Of a stretch of 64,000 nucleotides of DNA, positions 42,005-48,739 are shown piece by piece; within the stretch, counting starts at the first letter, position 1; each line of letters begins with the position of its first letter. Below the pieces are notes generated by a model. The model saw only the letters and a list, made by a program, of their open reading frames with translations, was not told where the DNA came from and ran no database searches. The stretch spans positions 806,001 through 870,000 of the forward strand of contig NZ_JACHDS010000001.1 of the NCBI RefSeq assembly GCF_014201195.1. The letters are read 5' to 3'. The stretch is from Nocardiopsis mwathae (lineage in GTDB: Bacteria > Actinomycetota > Actinomycetes > Streptosporangiales > Streptosporangiaceae). The translations under genes were made by a program, and so were the position numbers.

Positions 42005-43036
42005 TCAGGAGCAGCCGAGCCCCTCCTGGATGGCCGCCAGGTTGGCGCGCATGACCGAGGGGTAGTCGGTTCCGGGCGACTCATCGGTGATGCCCTCGAC
42101 GGGGTCGAGCACCGCCGTCTTCGCGCCGGTCTCGTCGGCGATCGTCTCGGCGACCACCGGGCTGGCCAGGGTCTCGGTGAAGACCGTGGTGATCTCCTTG
42201 TCCTTGACCAGGCGGGCGACCTCCGCGATGCGGGCCGGGGACGGCTCGGACTCGGGGTCGAGCCCGCTGATGCCGACCTGGTTCAGGTCGTAGCGGTGCG
42301 CGAGGTAGCCGAAGGCGCTGTGGTTGGTCAGCAGCTCGCGGCTCTTGCACTCCTTCAGGCCCGAGGAGAACTCGTCGTCGATGGCGTCCAGCTCGGTGCC
42401 GACCCGCTCGGCGTTGGCGGTGTAGTCGTCGGCGTGGTCGGGGTCGGCCTCGGCCAGCCGCTCGGCCAGGCCGGTGGCGGCCTCGGCCATCAGCTCGGGG
42501 TCCTGCCACATGTGCGGGTCCTCGTCGCCGTGGTCGTGGCCGTCGCCCGCCCCCTCGTCGTGGCCGTGGTCGTCGCCCTCGTCCTCGTGCGCGTGGTCAT
42601 GGCCGTGGTCGTGGCCGTCGTCGGTCGCGTCGTGGTCGTGGTCGGTCGCGTCGTGGTCGTGCGCCGCCTCGTCGAAGGGGAGCAGGTCGACCAGGTCGGC
42701 GACGTCCAGCGCGCGCTCGCCGCCCTCCTTGGCGATGGCGTCGTCCACGGCCGGCTGGAGGCCCGTGATGAAGAAGTTGACGTCGGCGTTGTGGATCGTG
42801 CGGATCTGGGGCGGGCTCAGCTCCAGGTCGTGCGGCTCGGCGCCGGGCTCGGTCAGGTTGGTGACCTCGACGTGGTCGCCGCCGACCTGGACGGCCAGCC
42901 ACTCCAGGGGGTAGATGCCGGTGACGACAGTGAGCTTGCCGTCGCTTCCCTCGTCGGACGCGGTGCCGCATCCGGAGGCGGCCGCACCGACCGCCACACC
43001 CGCCGCGATGAGCGCGGCCACTCTTCCAGATCGCAT
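42005..43036 (-). CDS. Zinc/manganese-type ABC substrate-binding lipoprotein with His-rich loop (ZnuA-like)
   Basis: A 343-residue cluster A-I metal-binding protein. The signal peptide ends in the lipobox AAASGC. Metal ligands of the family are visible: His in PGAEPHDLELSPPQI, His in LLTNHSAFGYLAHRY, and the Glu/Asp of VFTETLASP and VLDPVEGI. Between them lies a His/Asp loop of about 50 residues (HDHDATDHDHDATDDGHDHG and onward to GDEDPHMW), typical of zinc-specific ZnuA proteins. The start ATG 43036 coincides with the predicted transcription start of a Zur-boxed promoter, so the mRNA is probably leaderless; ATGs at 43045/43048 lie inside the -10. No permease or ATPase gene is adjacent. Confidence 0.9.
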   Translation of the reverse strand: MRSGRVAALIAAGVAVGAAASGCGTASDEGSDGKLTVVTGIYPLEWLAVQVGGDHVEVTNLTEPGAEPHDLELSPPQIRTIHNADVNFFITGLQPAVDDAIAKEGGERALDVADLVDLLPFDEAAHDHDATDHDHDATDDGHDHGHDHAHEDEGDDHGHDEGAGDGHDHGDEDPHMWQDPELMAEAATGLAERLAEADPDHADDYTANAERVGTELDAIDDEFSSGLKECKSRELLTNHSAFGYLAHRYDLNQVGISGLDPESEPSPARIAEVARLVKDKEITTVFTETLASPVVAETIADETGAKTAVLDPVEGITDESPGTDYPSVMRANLAAIQEGLGCS

Positions 43037-43043
43037 GTCCCTC

Positions 43044-43072
43044 ATCATGAGGAAAATGAAAATGATTGTCAA
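43044..43072 (-). promoter_or_regulatory. Zur-regulated promoter of the zinc-binding lipoprotein gene
   Basis: On the minus strand TTGACA (43072-43067), 17-bp spacer, CATGAT (43049-43044). Transcription would begin near 43037-43036, at the ATG. The Zur-like palindrome at 43057-43071 overlaps the -35 and spacer. Confidence 0.65.
43057..43071. promoter_or_regulatory. Zur box
   Basis: TGAAAATGATTGTCA, a 7-1-7 palindrome with six of seven pairs matching, fitting the actinobacterial Zur consensus TGAAAATGATTTTCA in all but one position. Confidence 0.78.
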
Positions 43073-43153
43073 TTTATCCGGACGTAACGGACATCTCACG
43101 TATGTCCAGGTGGCCGGGTCGCCGTCCGGCGATCCGGCGGGTGCGCGGTGGGT

Positions 43154-43822
43154 TCAGCTGATCTCGGCGAACCGCTCCACGTCGTCGGTCTTGCCCGCGA
43201 CGACGATGACATCGCCCTTCTGCGGCACGGTCTCGGCGGTCGCGTAGGTGAACTGCTCGCCGTGCCGCTTGATGCAGACCACGGTGATGCCGTGCTTCGC
43301 GCGGATGCCCGACTCGCCCAGCTTGCGCCCGATCAGCTCGCGCGGCGCGCGGGTCTTGCCGAGCGCGAAGTCCTCCTCCAGCTCCACGAAGTCCAGCATC
43401 CGGCCCGACACGAGGTGCGCCACGCGCTCACCCATGTCGTGCTCGGGCAGCACCACGTGGTGGGCGCCGATCTGCTGCAGGATCCGGCCGTGCCGGCGGC
43501 TGACCGCCTTGGCCCAGATGTGCGGCACCCCCATGTCGACCAGGAGCGAGGTGGCCAGGATGCTCTCCTCCAGGTGGGTGCCGATCGCGACCACGGCCCG
43601 GGTGAACTCCTGTGCGCCGATCTGGCGCAGCGCCTCGTCGTCGGTCGCGTCGGCGACCACCGTGTGGGTCAGCGCGTCGGCATAGGCCTGCACCAGCCGT
43701 GGGCTGGAGTCCATGCCGAGGACCTCCCAGCCGTGCGCGACCAGTTCCAGGGCCAGCGAACTGCCGAACCGGCCCAGCCCGATGACGAGCACCCGCTTGT
43801 CATTGGTCTTGCTCCGCTGCAC
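43154..43822 (-). CDS. KtrA/TrkA-type potassium channel regulatory subunit
   Basis: A 222-residue cytosolic RCK protein. The RCK_N Rossmann domain begins VLVIGLGRFGSSLALELVAHG (G-x-G-x-x-G) and continues AVVAIGTHLEESILATSLLVDMGVPHIWAKAVS; the RCK_C ligand domain follows (AVSRRHGRILQQIGAHHVVLPEHDMGERVAHL; GRKLGESGIRAKHGITVVCIKR). It gates the membrane subunit according to nucleotide (ATP/ADP or c-di-AMP). GTG 43822 has GAGGAG six bases upstream; it lies 21 bp after the KtrB-like gene. Confidence 0.92.
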   Translation of the reverse strand: MQRSKTNDKRVLVIGLGRFGSSLALELVAHGWEVLGMDSSPRLVQAYADALTHTVVADATDDEALRQIGAQEFTRAVVAIGTHLEESILATSLLVDMGVPHIWAKAVSRRHGRILQQIGAHHVVLPEHDMGERVAHLVSGRMLDFVELEEDFALGKTRAPRELIGRKLGESGIRAKHGITVVCIKRHGEQFTYATAETVPQKGDVIVVAGKTDDVERFAEIS

Positions 43823-43843
43823 TGCTTACTCCTCAGGGTCTTC

Positions 43844-45265
43844 TCAACCGATGATCGGTCGCGATTCGGCCAGGTCGAAACGGCGGGTCCGCTCGCGCAG
43901 GGCCAGCGCCGAGGCGAACGTGACGGGTCCGATCCGGCCGGCGATCATCAGCACGATCAGCAGCGACTGCGCCGCCGGATGCAGGTCGGGGGTGATTCCG
44001 GTGGACAGGCCGACCACCCCGGATGCGGACACTACCTCGAACAGGATGGCGGTGAGATCGTACGGCGTGGTCACGAGCAGAACGACGGTGGAGACGACCA
44101 CCACGGTCATCGACAGGAAGGTCAGGCTCAGCGCCTCGCGGATCGCCCGGGCGGAGATACGGCGGCCGAAGACATGGACCTGGGCGTGGCCGCGGATCTC
44201 CGTCCAGACCACCAGGAAGAGCACCGCCAGTGTGGCGACCTTGATGCCGCCGGCCGTTCCGGCGCTGCCGCCGCCCACGAACATCAGCATGATGATGGCC
44301 AGCAGCGTCGACTGGTCCATCGCGCCCACGTCGGTGACGTTGAACCCGCCGCTGCGCGGCATGATCCCGTGGAAAGTGCCGTCGATGAGCTTGGCCTGCC
44401 AGTTCAGGGGGCCCAGAGTCGCGGGGTTGGTCCACTCCAGGATGATCACGGTGACGGCGCCGGCGGCGATCAGCAGCACCGTGGTGGTGACGGTGAGCTT
44501 GGCGTGCAGCGTCCAGCTGCGCGGGGTGCGGAAGTGGCGCCGCAGCTCCAGCAGGACGGGGAAGCCGATCCCGCCCAGCACGGTCGCCAGGGCGATCGGG
44601 AGCAGGATGACCGGGTCACCGGAGAAGCGGGTGAGGCTGTCGTCGTACAGCGACAGGCCGGCGTTGTTGAAGGCCGACACCGCGTGGAAGACGCCGTGGT
44701 ACACCGCCCCGGCCACGGAAAGCTCCTGGGTGGCCCACATCCGCGGGATGAGGATCATCGCGACGATGCCCTCGATGATGAAGCTGGCGGCGGCGATCCG
44801 GGTGACTACGCCGCGCACGTCGCCGACGGCGAGGCTGCGGGTCTCGGCCTGTGCGCTGAGCTGCATGCGCAGCCCGAACCGGCGGATCACCACGGCACCC
44901 AGCACCGAGGCCAGCACCATGATGCCGATACCGCCGATCTGGACCAGTCCCAGGACCACGAGCTGGCCGAAGACGGAGAGCTCCGACCCGATGCCGATGA
45001 CGGCGAGCCCGCAGACCGCCAGTGCCGAGGTGGCGGTGAACAGCGCCTCGACGACGGTCAGCCCCTCGCCGTCGGCGTGCGAGACGGGTAACAGGAGCAG
45101 CCCGGCACCGGTGAGGTCGACGATGATGAACAGCGTCACGAAGACCTGGGCCGGACGCCCCCAGACGGAGGCCCGGGGGATGTCCTGGGCCGGGTCCTCC
45201 CGGCGGAGCCGTGGACGCAGCCGCCGGAGCAGGCGGCTGAGAGTGTCCCGGAGGCTCATTCGCAT
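43844..45265 (-). CDS. TrkH/KtrB-family potassium uptake membrane protein
   Basis: A 473-residue K+ transporter of the SKT superfamily. The four membrane-pore-membrane repeats show their filter glycines: FTATSALAVCGLAVIG, FHAVSAFNNAGLSLYD, FHGIMPRSGGFNVTD and FEVVSASGVVGLSTGIT. MFVGGGSAGTAGGIKVAT is the characteristic intramembrane loop/gate. A basic N-terminus of ~30 residues is cytoplasmic. It forms the Ktr system with the RCK subunit encoded next. ATG 45265 has only a weak ribosome site; ATG 45259 is an alternative. Confidence 0.93.
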   Translation of the reverse strand: MRMSLRDTLSRLLRRLRPRLRREDPAQDIPRASVWGRPAQVFVTLFIIVDLTGAGLLLLPVSHADGEGLTVVEALFTATSALAVCGLAVIGIGSELSVFGQLVVLGLVQIGGIGIMVLASVLGAVVIRRFGLRMQLSAQAETRSLAVGDVRGVVTRIAAASFIIEGIVAMILIPRMWATQELSVAGAVYHGVFHAVSAFNNAGLSLYDDSLTRFSGDPVILLPIALATVLGGIGFPVLLELRRHFRTPRSWTLHAKLTVTTTVLLIAAGAVTVIILEWTNPATLGPLNWQAKLIDGTFHGIMPRSGGFNVTDVGAMDQSTLLAIIMLMFVGGGSAGTAGGIKVATLAVLFLVVWTEIRGHAQVHVFGRRISARAIREALSLTFLSMTVVVVSTVVLLVTTPYDLTAILFEVVSASGVVGLSTGITPDLHPAAQSLLIVLMIAGRIGPVTFASALALRERTRRFDLAESRPIIG

Positions 45266-45368
45266 GGTTCGTCCGCTATGTGGTCGTCGACGGTGATCAA
45301 TGGCGATGCTCCCACGAGTGGGCGCATTCGGCGGCACTGCGGCGCGCCGGTGGGGGTGGTGCGGCGTG

Positions 45369-46619
45369 TCACGCGGTGGTGTGACTCCCGGGCTGCGGCT
45401 CGGCCACCGGCTGGGGGCCGAGCTTGCGGTAGTGCGCGTTGCGCACCGAGAGCACGACCGAGGCCAGCACGGTGGCGGTGAGCGAGGCGAAGAGCACACC
45501 GGCCTTGGCGTCGCTGAGCATCTGCGGGTCGGCGGGGAACGACAGCTCGCTGATCAGCAGCGACACCGTGAACCCGATCCCGGCGAGGTGCGACATGCCG
45601 ACGATGTCGATCCAGCTCAGCGACGGGTTGAGCTCGGCGCTGGTGAGCTTGGTGGTGACCCAGGCGCCGCCGGAGATCCCCACGAGCTTGCCCACGACCA
45701 GGCCGCAGATGACGCCCAGCGCGGCGGAGTCGGCGAACATCGTGCCCAGGCCGGTGAAGTCCACCCCGGCCGACATCAGCGCGAAGACGGGCAGGACCAG
45801 GCTGGAGGACCAGGGGCGGATGAGGTGTTCCATGCGCTCGCTGGGCGAGGACGACTCGTGCGGCAGCGGGGTGGTCCGCATGAGCATGCCCATGGCGACC
45901 CCGGCGATGGTGGCGTGGACACCGCTGGCGTGGACGAGCGCCCAGATCGCGATCGCGAGGGGGACGTAGACCACCCAGTTCGGGATGGGCGATCGGTCCA
46001 GCGCCAGGGCCAGGCCTCGGCCCTTCTGCAGGTAGCCGAAGACGGCCAGCAGGGCGATCGCGCCGGCCAGCGGAACGTAGGCGATGCCGGCGGTGTAGAA
46101 GACGGCGATGACGATGATGGCGCCGAGGTCGTCGACGATCGCCAGCGTCAGCAGGAAGGTGCGCAGTGCCGGCGGCAGGTAGCGGCCGACCACGGCGAGG
46201 ATCGCGACGGCGAAGGCGATGTCCGTGGCCATCGGTATGCCCCAGCCCTGCAGGGCCGGTCCCTCGCGGAAGTTGATGGCCGCGTAGATCAGCGCGGGGA
46301 CCACCATGCCGCAGACGGCCGCGACGATGGGCAGCATCGCACGCCGGGGATTGCGCAGTTCGCCGTGGACGAACTCGCGCTTGAGCTCGTTGCCGACGAC
46401 GAAGAAGAAGACGGCCAGCAGCCCGTCGGAGGCCCACTGCTCGACCGACAGGTCCAGGTGCAGGGACTTCGGGCCGAAGGTGAAGGCGCGGACGGCCTCG
46501 TAGGCATCGTGCAGGCCGGTGTTGGCCAGGATGAGGGCGATGACCGCTCCCGCGATGAGCAGGAAGCCGCTGACGACATCGGATCGAAGCAGATCGACGA
46601 ATCGGCGGCGCTCGGTCAT
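45369..46619 (-). CDS. nhaA: Na+/H+ antiporter NhaA
   Basis: A 416-residue NhaA antiporter with 12 helices. LTLAIVDDLGAIIVIAVFYT contains the paired aspartates that bind Na+/H+, and GWGIPMATDIAFAVAILAVVG the other conserved Asp/Thr. N-terminal SDVVSGFLLIAGAVIALILANTGL and GLLAVFFFVVGNELKREFVHGEL are family-typical. It exports Na+ and imports H+. GGGGGAA lies six bases upstream of ATG 46619. It lies between the KtrAB operon and the zinc exporter in an ion-homeostasis block. Confidence 0.95.
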   Translation of the reverse strand: MTERRRFVDLLRSDVVSGFLLIAGAVIALILANTGLHDAYEAVRAFTFGPKSLHLDLSVEQWASDGLLAVFFFVVGNELKREFVHGELRNPRRAMLPIVAAVCGMVVPALIYAAINFREGPALQGWGIPMATDIAFAVAILAVVGRYLPPALRTFLLTLAIVDDLGAIIVIAVFYTAGIAYVPLAGAIALLAVFGYLQKGRGLALALDRSPIPNWVVYVPLAIAIWALVHASGVHATIAGVAMGMLMRTTPLPHESSSPSERMEHLIRPWSSSLVLPVFALMSAGVDFTGLGTMFADSAALGVICGLVVGKLVGISGGAWVTTKLTSAELNPSLSWIDIVGMSHLAGIGFTVSLLISELSFPADPQMLSDAKAGVLFASLTATVLASVVLSVRNAHYRKLGPQPVAEPQPGSHTTA

Positions 46620-46808
46620 GCGCGTTCCCCCAGGCAGCGGTCAGGGCCGGGCGTCCCGGCCGACGTGCCGACACGCTGCGGCGCACCGGCGAGAAGTGAA
46701 GGGGGGCCACGTCGCAGGCTCGAACGAGCCCGAACCAAGACTATGCCACCCGACCGTGCGGTATGTCGACCTGCTGGCTGTTCGTGCCGGGATGTGCCGC
46801 TCCCGCCG

Positions 46809-46864
46809 GGTCCGTCGGGCCTGATCCGTACCTCCCGATCCGTACCGCCTGATCCGTCTCGGTG
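46809..46864. repeat. 14-bp tandem repeats upstream of nhaA
   Basis: Four heptamers (GGTCCGT, then GATCCGT three times) start at 46809, 46823, 46837 and 46851, exactly 14 bp apart, followed by the terminator at 46861. They lie about 190-245 bp upstream of the nhaA start. Confidence 0.7.
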
Positions 46865-46893
46865 GGTCGGCGCGGGCACCGCGCCGACCCACC
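46861..46893 (-). terminator. Hairpin terminator of the CDF exporter gene
   Basis: Perfect 15-bp stem GGTGGGTCGGCGCGG/CCGCGCCGACCCACC with a 3-nt loop, 6 bp beyond the CDF stop, separating it from nhaA. Confidence 0.8.
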
Positions 46894-46898
46894 GGCGC

Positions 46899-47816
46899 TC
46901 AGGCGTGGCGCGCCCCCTCGTGCTCGAAGTGGCCCTCGGGTTCCAACTGGAGGGTCGAGTGCTCCACATCGAAGTGGCCGGACAGGCACCGGTGGAGGTC
47001 GTCGAGGATCCGCCCGGAGTCGGCGAGCCGGTCCTCCTCGACCACGACGTGGGCCGACATCACCGGGATACCGGAGGTGATGGTCCAGGCGTGCAGGTCG
47101 TGGACGTCGATCACACCGGGCTGGCGCAGCAGGTGTTCGCGGACCTCGTTGAGGTCCATGTCGCGCGGTGTGGCCTCAAGCAGGACGTGCACGGCCTCCC
47201 GCATCAGGTTCCACGCGCGGGGGATGATGACCATGGCGATCAGCAGCGACACGATCGAGTCGGTGCGCTCCCACCCGGTGAACCAGATGATGGCGCCCGC
47301 GGCGAGGACCCCGACCGACGCCATGGCGTCGCCCATGACCTCCAGGTAGGCGCCGCGGACGTTCAGGCTCTCCTTCTGCCCCGACCGCAGCATGAACAGT
47401 GCGATGATGTTCATGACCAGGCCGAACGCCGCGACAGCCATGACGCCGAGTCCGGCCACGGGGCGGGGGTTGGCCAGCCGGTCGATGGCCTCGATGATGA
47501 TGAACGCGCACAGGCCCATCAGCACCAGGGCGTTGATGGCGGCGGCCAGGACTTCGGCTCGTTGGAAGCCGAAGGTGCGCTTCAGCGACGGCGGCCGTGC
47601 GGCGATCCACACCGCCACGAGCGCGAGCGCGACGCCGAAGGAGTCGGCGACGGTGTGCCCGGCATCGGCGAGCAGTGCCAGGCTTCCGGTCGCGATCGCG
47701 CCGATGACCTGGATGACGGCGACGGTCATCATCATCGCCAGCACGATGGCCAGCCGTCCGCGGTTGGCGGCGCCGGCCGTCATCTGCCCGTGGCCGTGCC
47801 CGTGCCCGTGGCCCAT
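46899..47816 (-). CDS. Cation diffusion facilitator (zinc/cadmium/cobalt exporter, CzcD/ZitB-like)
   Basis: A 305-residue CDF exporter with six helices and a C-terminal cytoplasmic domain. A His-rich N-terminus (MGHGHGHGHGQM) can bind zinc. The transport site is formed by LLADAGHTVADSFG (His/Asp) and EVMGDAMASVGVL (Asp). The C-terminal domain has DVHDLHAWTITSGIPVMSAHV and the metal-binding HFDVEHSTLQLE. AAGGAG is 8 bp upstream of ATG 47816. It is divergent from a CmtR-type repressor whose operators cover this promoter, so it is presumably induced by divalent metal. Distant similarity to human ZnTs (family knowledge). Confidence 0.94.
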   Translation of the reverse strand: MGHGHGHGHGQMTAGAANRGRLAIVLAMMMTVAVIQVIGAIATGSLALLADAGHTVADSFGVALALVAVWIAARPPSLKRTFGFQRAEVLAAAINALVLMGLCAFIIIEAIDRLANPRPVAGLGVMAVAAFGLVMNIIALFMLRSGQKESLNVRGAYLEVMGDAMASVGVLAAGAIIWFTGWERTDSIVSLLIAMVIIPRAWNLMREAVHVLLEATPRDMDLNEVREHLLRQPGVIDVHDLHAWTITSGIPVMSAHVVVEEDRLADSGRILDDLHRCLSGHFDVEHSTLQLEPEGHFEHEGARHA

Positions 47817-47910
47817 GCGGAACTCTCCTTATGCCTGGGTCTCATGCCTGGGGGGCCGCGCCAGCGCAATCCGGGCGGCGCGGCCATAAGGAACGATTCA
47901 CTCGAAACTG

Positions 47911-47950
47911 TTTATACAGCCTCGACTGTCAATACAGCAAGTGCTGTAAA
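47911..47950. promoter_or_regulatory. Overlapping divergent promoters and CmtR-type operators
   Basis: Operator A: TACAGCAAGTGCTGTA (47933-47948), perfect 7-bp arms. A second, weaker inverted pair (ATACAG/CTGT) spans 47914-47928. Leftward promoter: -35 TTGCTG (47940-47935), 18 bp, -10 TATAAA (47916-47911). Rightward promoter: -35 TCGACT (47922-47927), 17 bp, -10 TGTAAA (47945-47950), which would start transcription about 3 nt before the cmtR ATG. Operator A therefore overlaps both promoters. Confidence 0.65.
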
Positions 47951-47959
47951 ATGGTTTTC

Positions 47960-48298
47960 ATGTTGACCCCTGAGCAGCGACTCGCCGCGATCCAGCGCCT
48001 GGGCCGCGCCCTCGCCGATCCCACCCGCTGCCGACTCCTCCTGGCCCTGCTGGACGGACCCGGATACCCCGCACAGCTCGCCGAGCACCTGGGTCTTACC
48101 CGGCAGAACGTCTCCAACCACCTCGCCTGCCTGCGGGAATGCGGGCTGGTGTCGACCACCGCCCGGGGCCGTCAGGTGAGCTACGAACTCGTCGACGCCT
48201 CGCTCGCGCACGCGCTCAACGACCTACTCGACGTCGTCTGGGGCGTCGCGGAAGAACACGTGCCCCCGGGCGAGGAGGTCCCCGTCAAGGTCGGCTGA
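47960..48298 (+). CDS. ArsR/SmtB-family metal-sensing repressor, CmtR subgroup
   Basis: A 112-residue winged-helix repressor. From MLTPEQRLAAIQRLGRALAD through PTRCRLLLALLDG to LGLTRQNVSNHLACLRECGLV it follows Mycobacterium tuberculosis CmtR (Cd/Pb sensor) almost position by position, and Cys24, Cys57 and Cys61 align. The third CmtR ligand, Cys102, is missing: the C-terminus (VWGVAEEHVPPGEEVPVKVG) has no Cys but has His and Glu. ATG 47960 matches the CmtR N-terminus and the predicted near-leaderless start; ATG 47951 is in frame. Divergent from the CDF exporter, which it most likely represses until metal binds. Confidence 0.92.
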   Translation: MLTPEQRLAAIQRLGRALADPTRCRLLLALLDGPGYPAQLAEHLGLTRQNVSNHLACLRECGLVSTTARGRQVSYELVDASLAHALNDLLDVVWGVAEEHVPPGEEVPVKVG

Positions 48299-48735
48299 GG
48301 CCGACGGCTCGACCCGCTCCACTCTCCACCCGACTCCTCGCTTCTCCAGGCTGTCCGCGGGCGCCGGGGCCCCGCAAGCCCCGCCCCGCGCCTGTGGACG
48401 ACCCGCGCCCTCAGGGGTACGCCAGGGGGAACCCCTGAGCCTCCACTGACAAATCCCTGAGATGTGCCTGATGTCGTGCTTTGCGTCATGTTGCGGCCCG
48501 CCGACGCGAAGTAACGTGTGACTCGCGTGCCCGGCATGTCCCCTTTCGGTCGATCACCGTCGACGGCCGCGGGGACCCACCCACTTTCCATCGCTCGTCG
48601 CAGCGATGCCGTACGCCATGCGAGAACCCTTCGAGGAGCGTCTGCACCCATGTCACCGAAGTCCCCGCGCCGTTCCGGCGAGCGCGCGCCGACCCCGCAC
48701 CCGGTCGTCGCGCGGCTGATGATCGGGGGTCGCTC
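48299..48735. other. Intergenic region upstream of the RND exporter
   Basis: 437 bp. It holds a hairpin at 48410-48439 and a short coding frame at 48650-48739 that abuts the RND gene. Several -35-like TTGCG elements near 48481-48496 lack a well-spaced -10. Confidence 0.4.
48410..48439 (+). terminator. Hairpin downstream of the cmtR-like gene
   Basis: CTCAGGGGT-N12-ACCCCTGAG, nine-bp perfect stem about 110 bp after the repressor stop. Could instead be part of the RND regulatory region. Confidence 0.45.
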
Positions 48736-48739
48736 ATGA
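48650..48739 (+). CDS. Possible 29-codon leader peptide of the RND gene
   Basis: ATG 48650 opens a 29-residue frame (MSPKSPRRSGERAPTPHPVV...) that ends in TGA at 48737-48739, overlapping the RND start as ATGA. It has GAGGAG 11 bp upstream, better than the RND gene's own weak site, so it could couple translation into the exporter gene. The basic peptide has no recognisable domain; it may be chance. Confidence 0.35.
   Translation: MSPKSPRRSGERAPTPHPVVARLMIGGRS

Noticed and set aside
42474-42914. Trp/Ser/Pro-rich plus-strand frame
   Set aside because: Antisense of the His/Asp repeat loop of the zinc-binding lipoprotein; composition is a direct consequence of the CAC/GAC codons.
43148-47966. 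Two long plus-strand frames (647 and 888 codons) across the KtrAB, NhaA and CDF genes
   Set aside because: Antisense shadows that read through several real genes and their gaps; Gln/His/Asp-rich composition with no domain.
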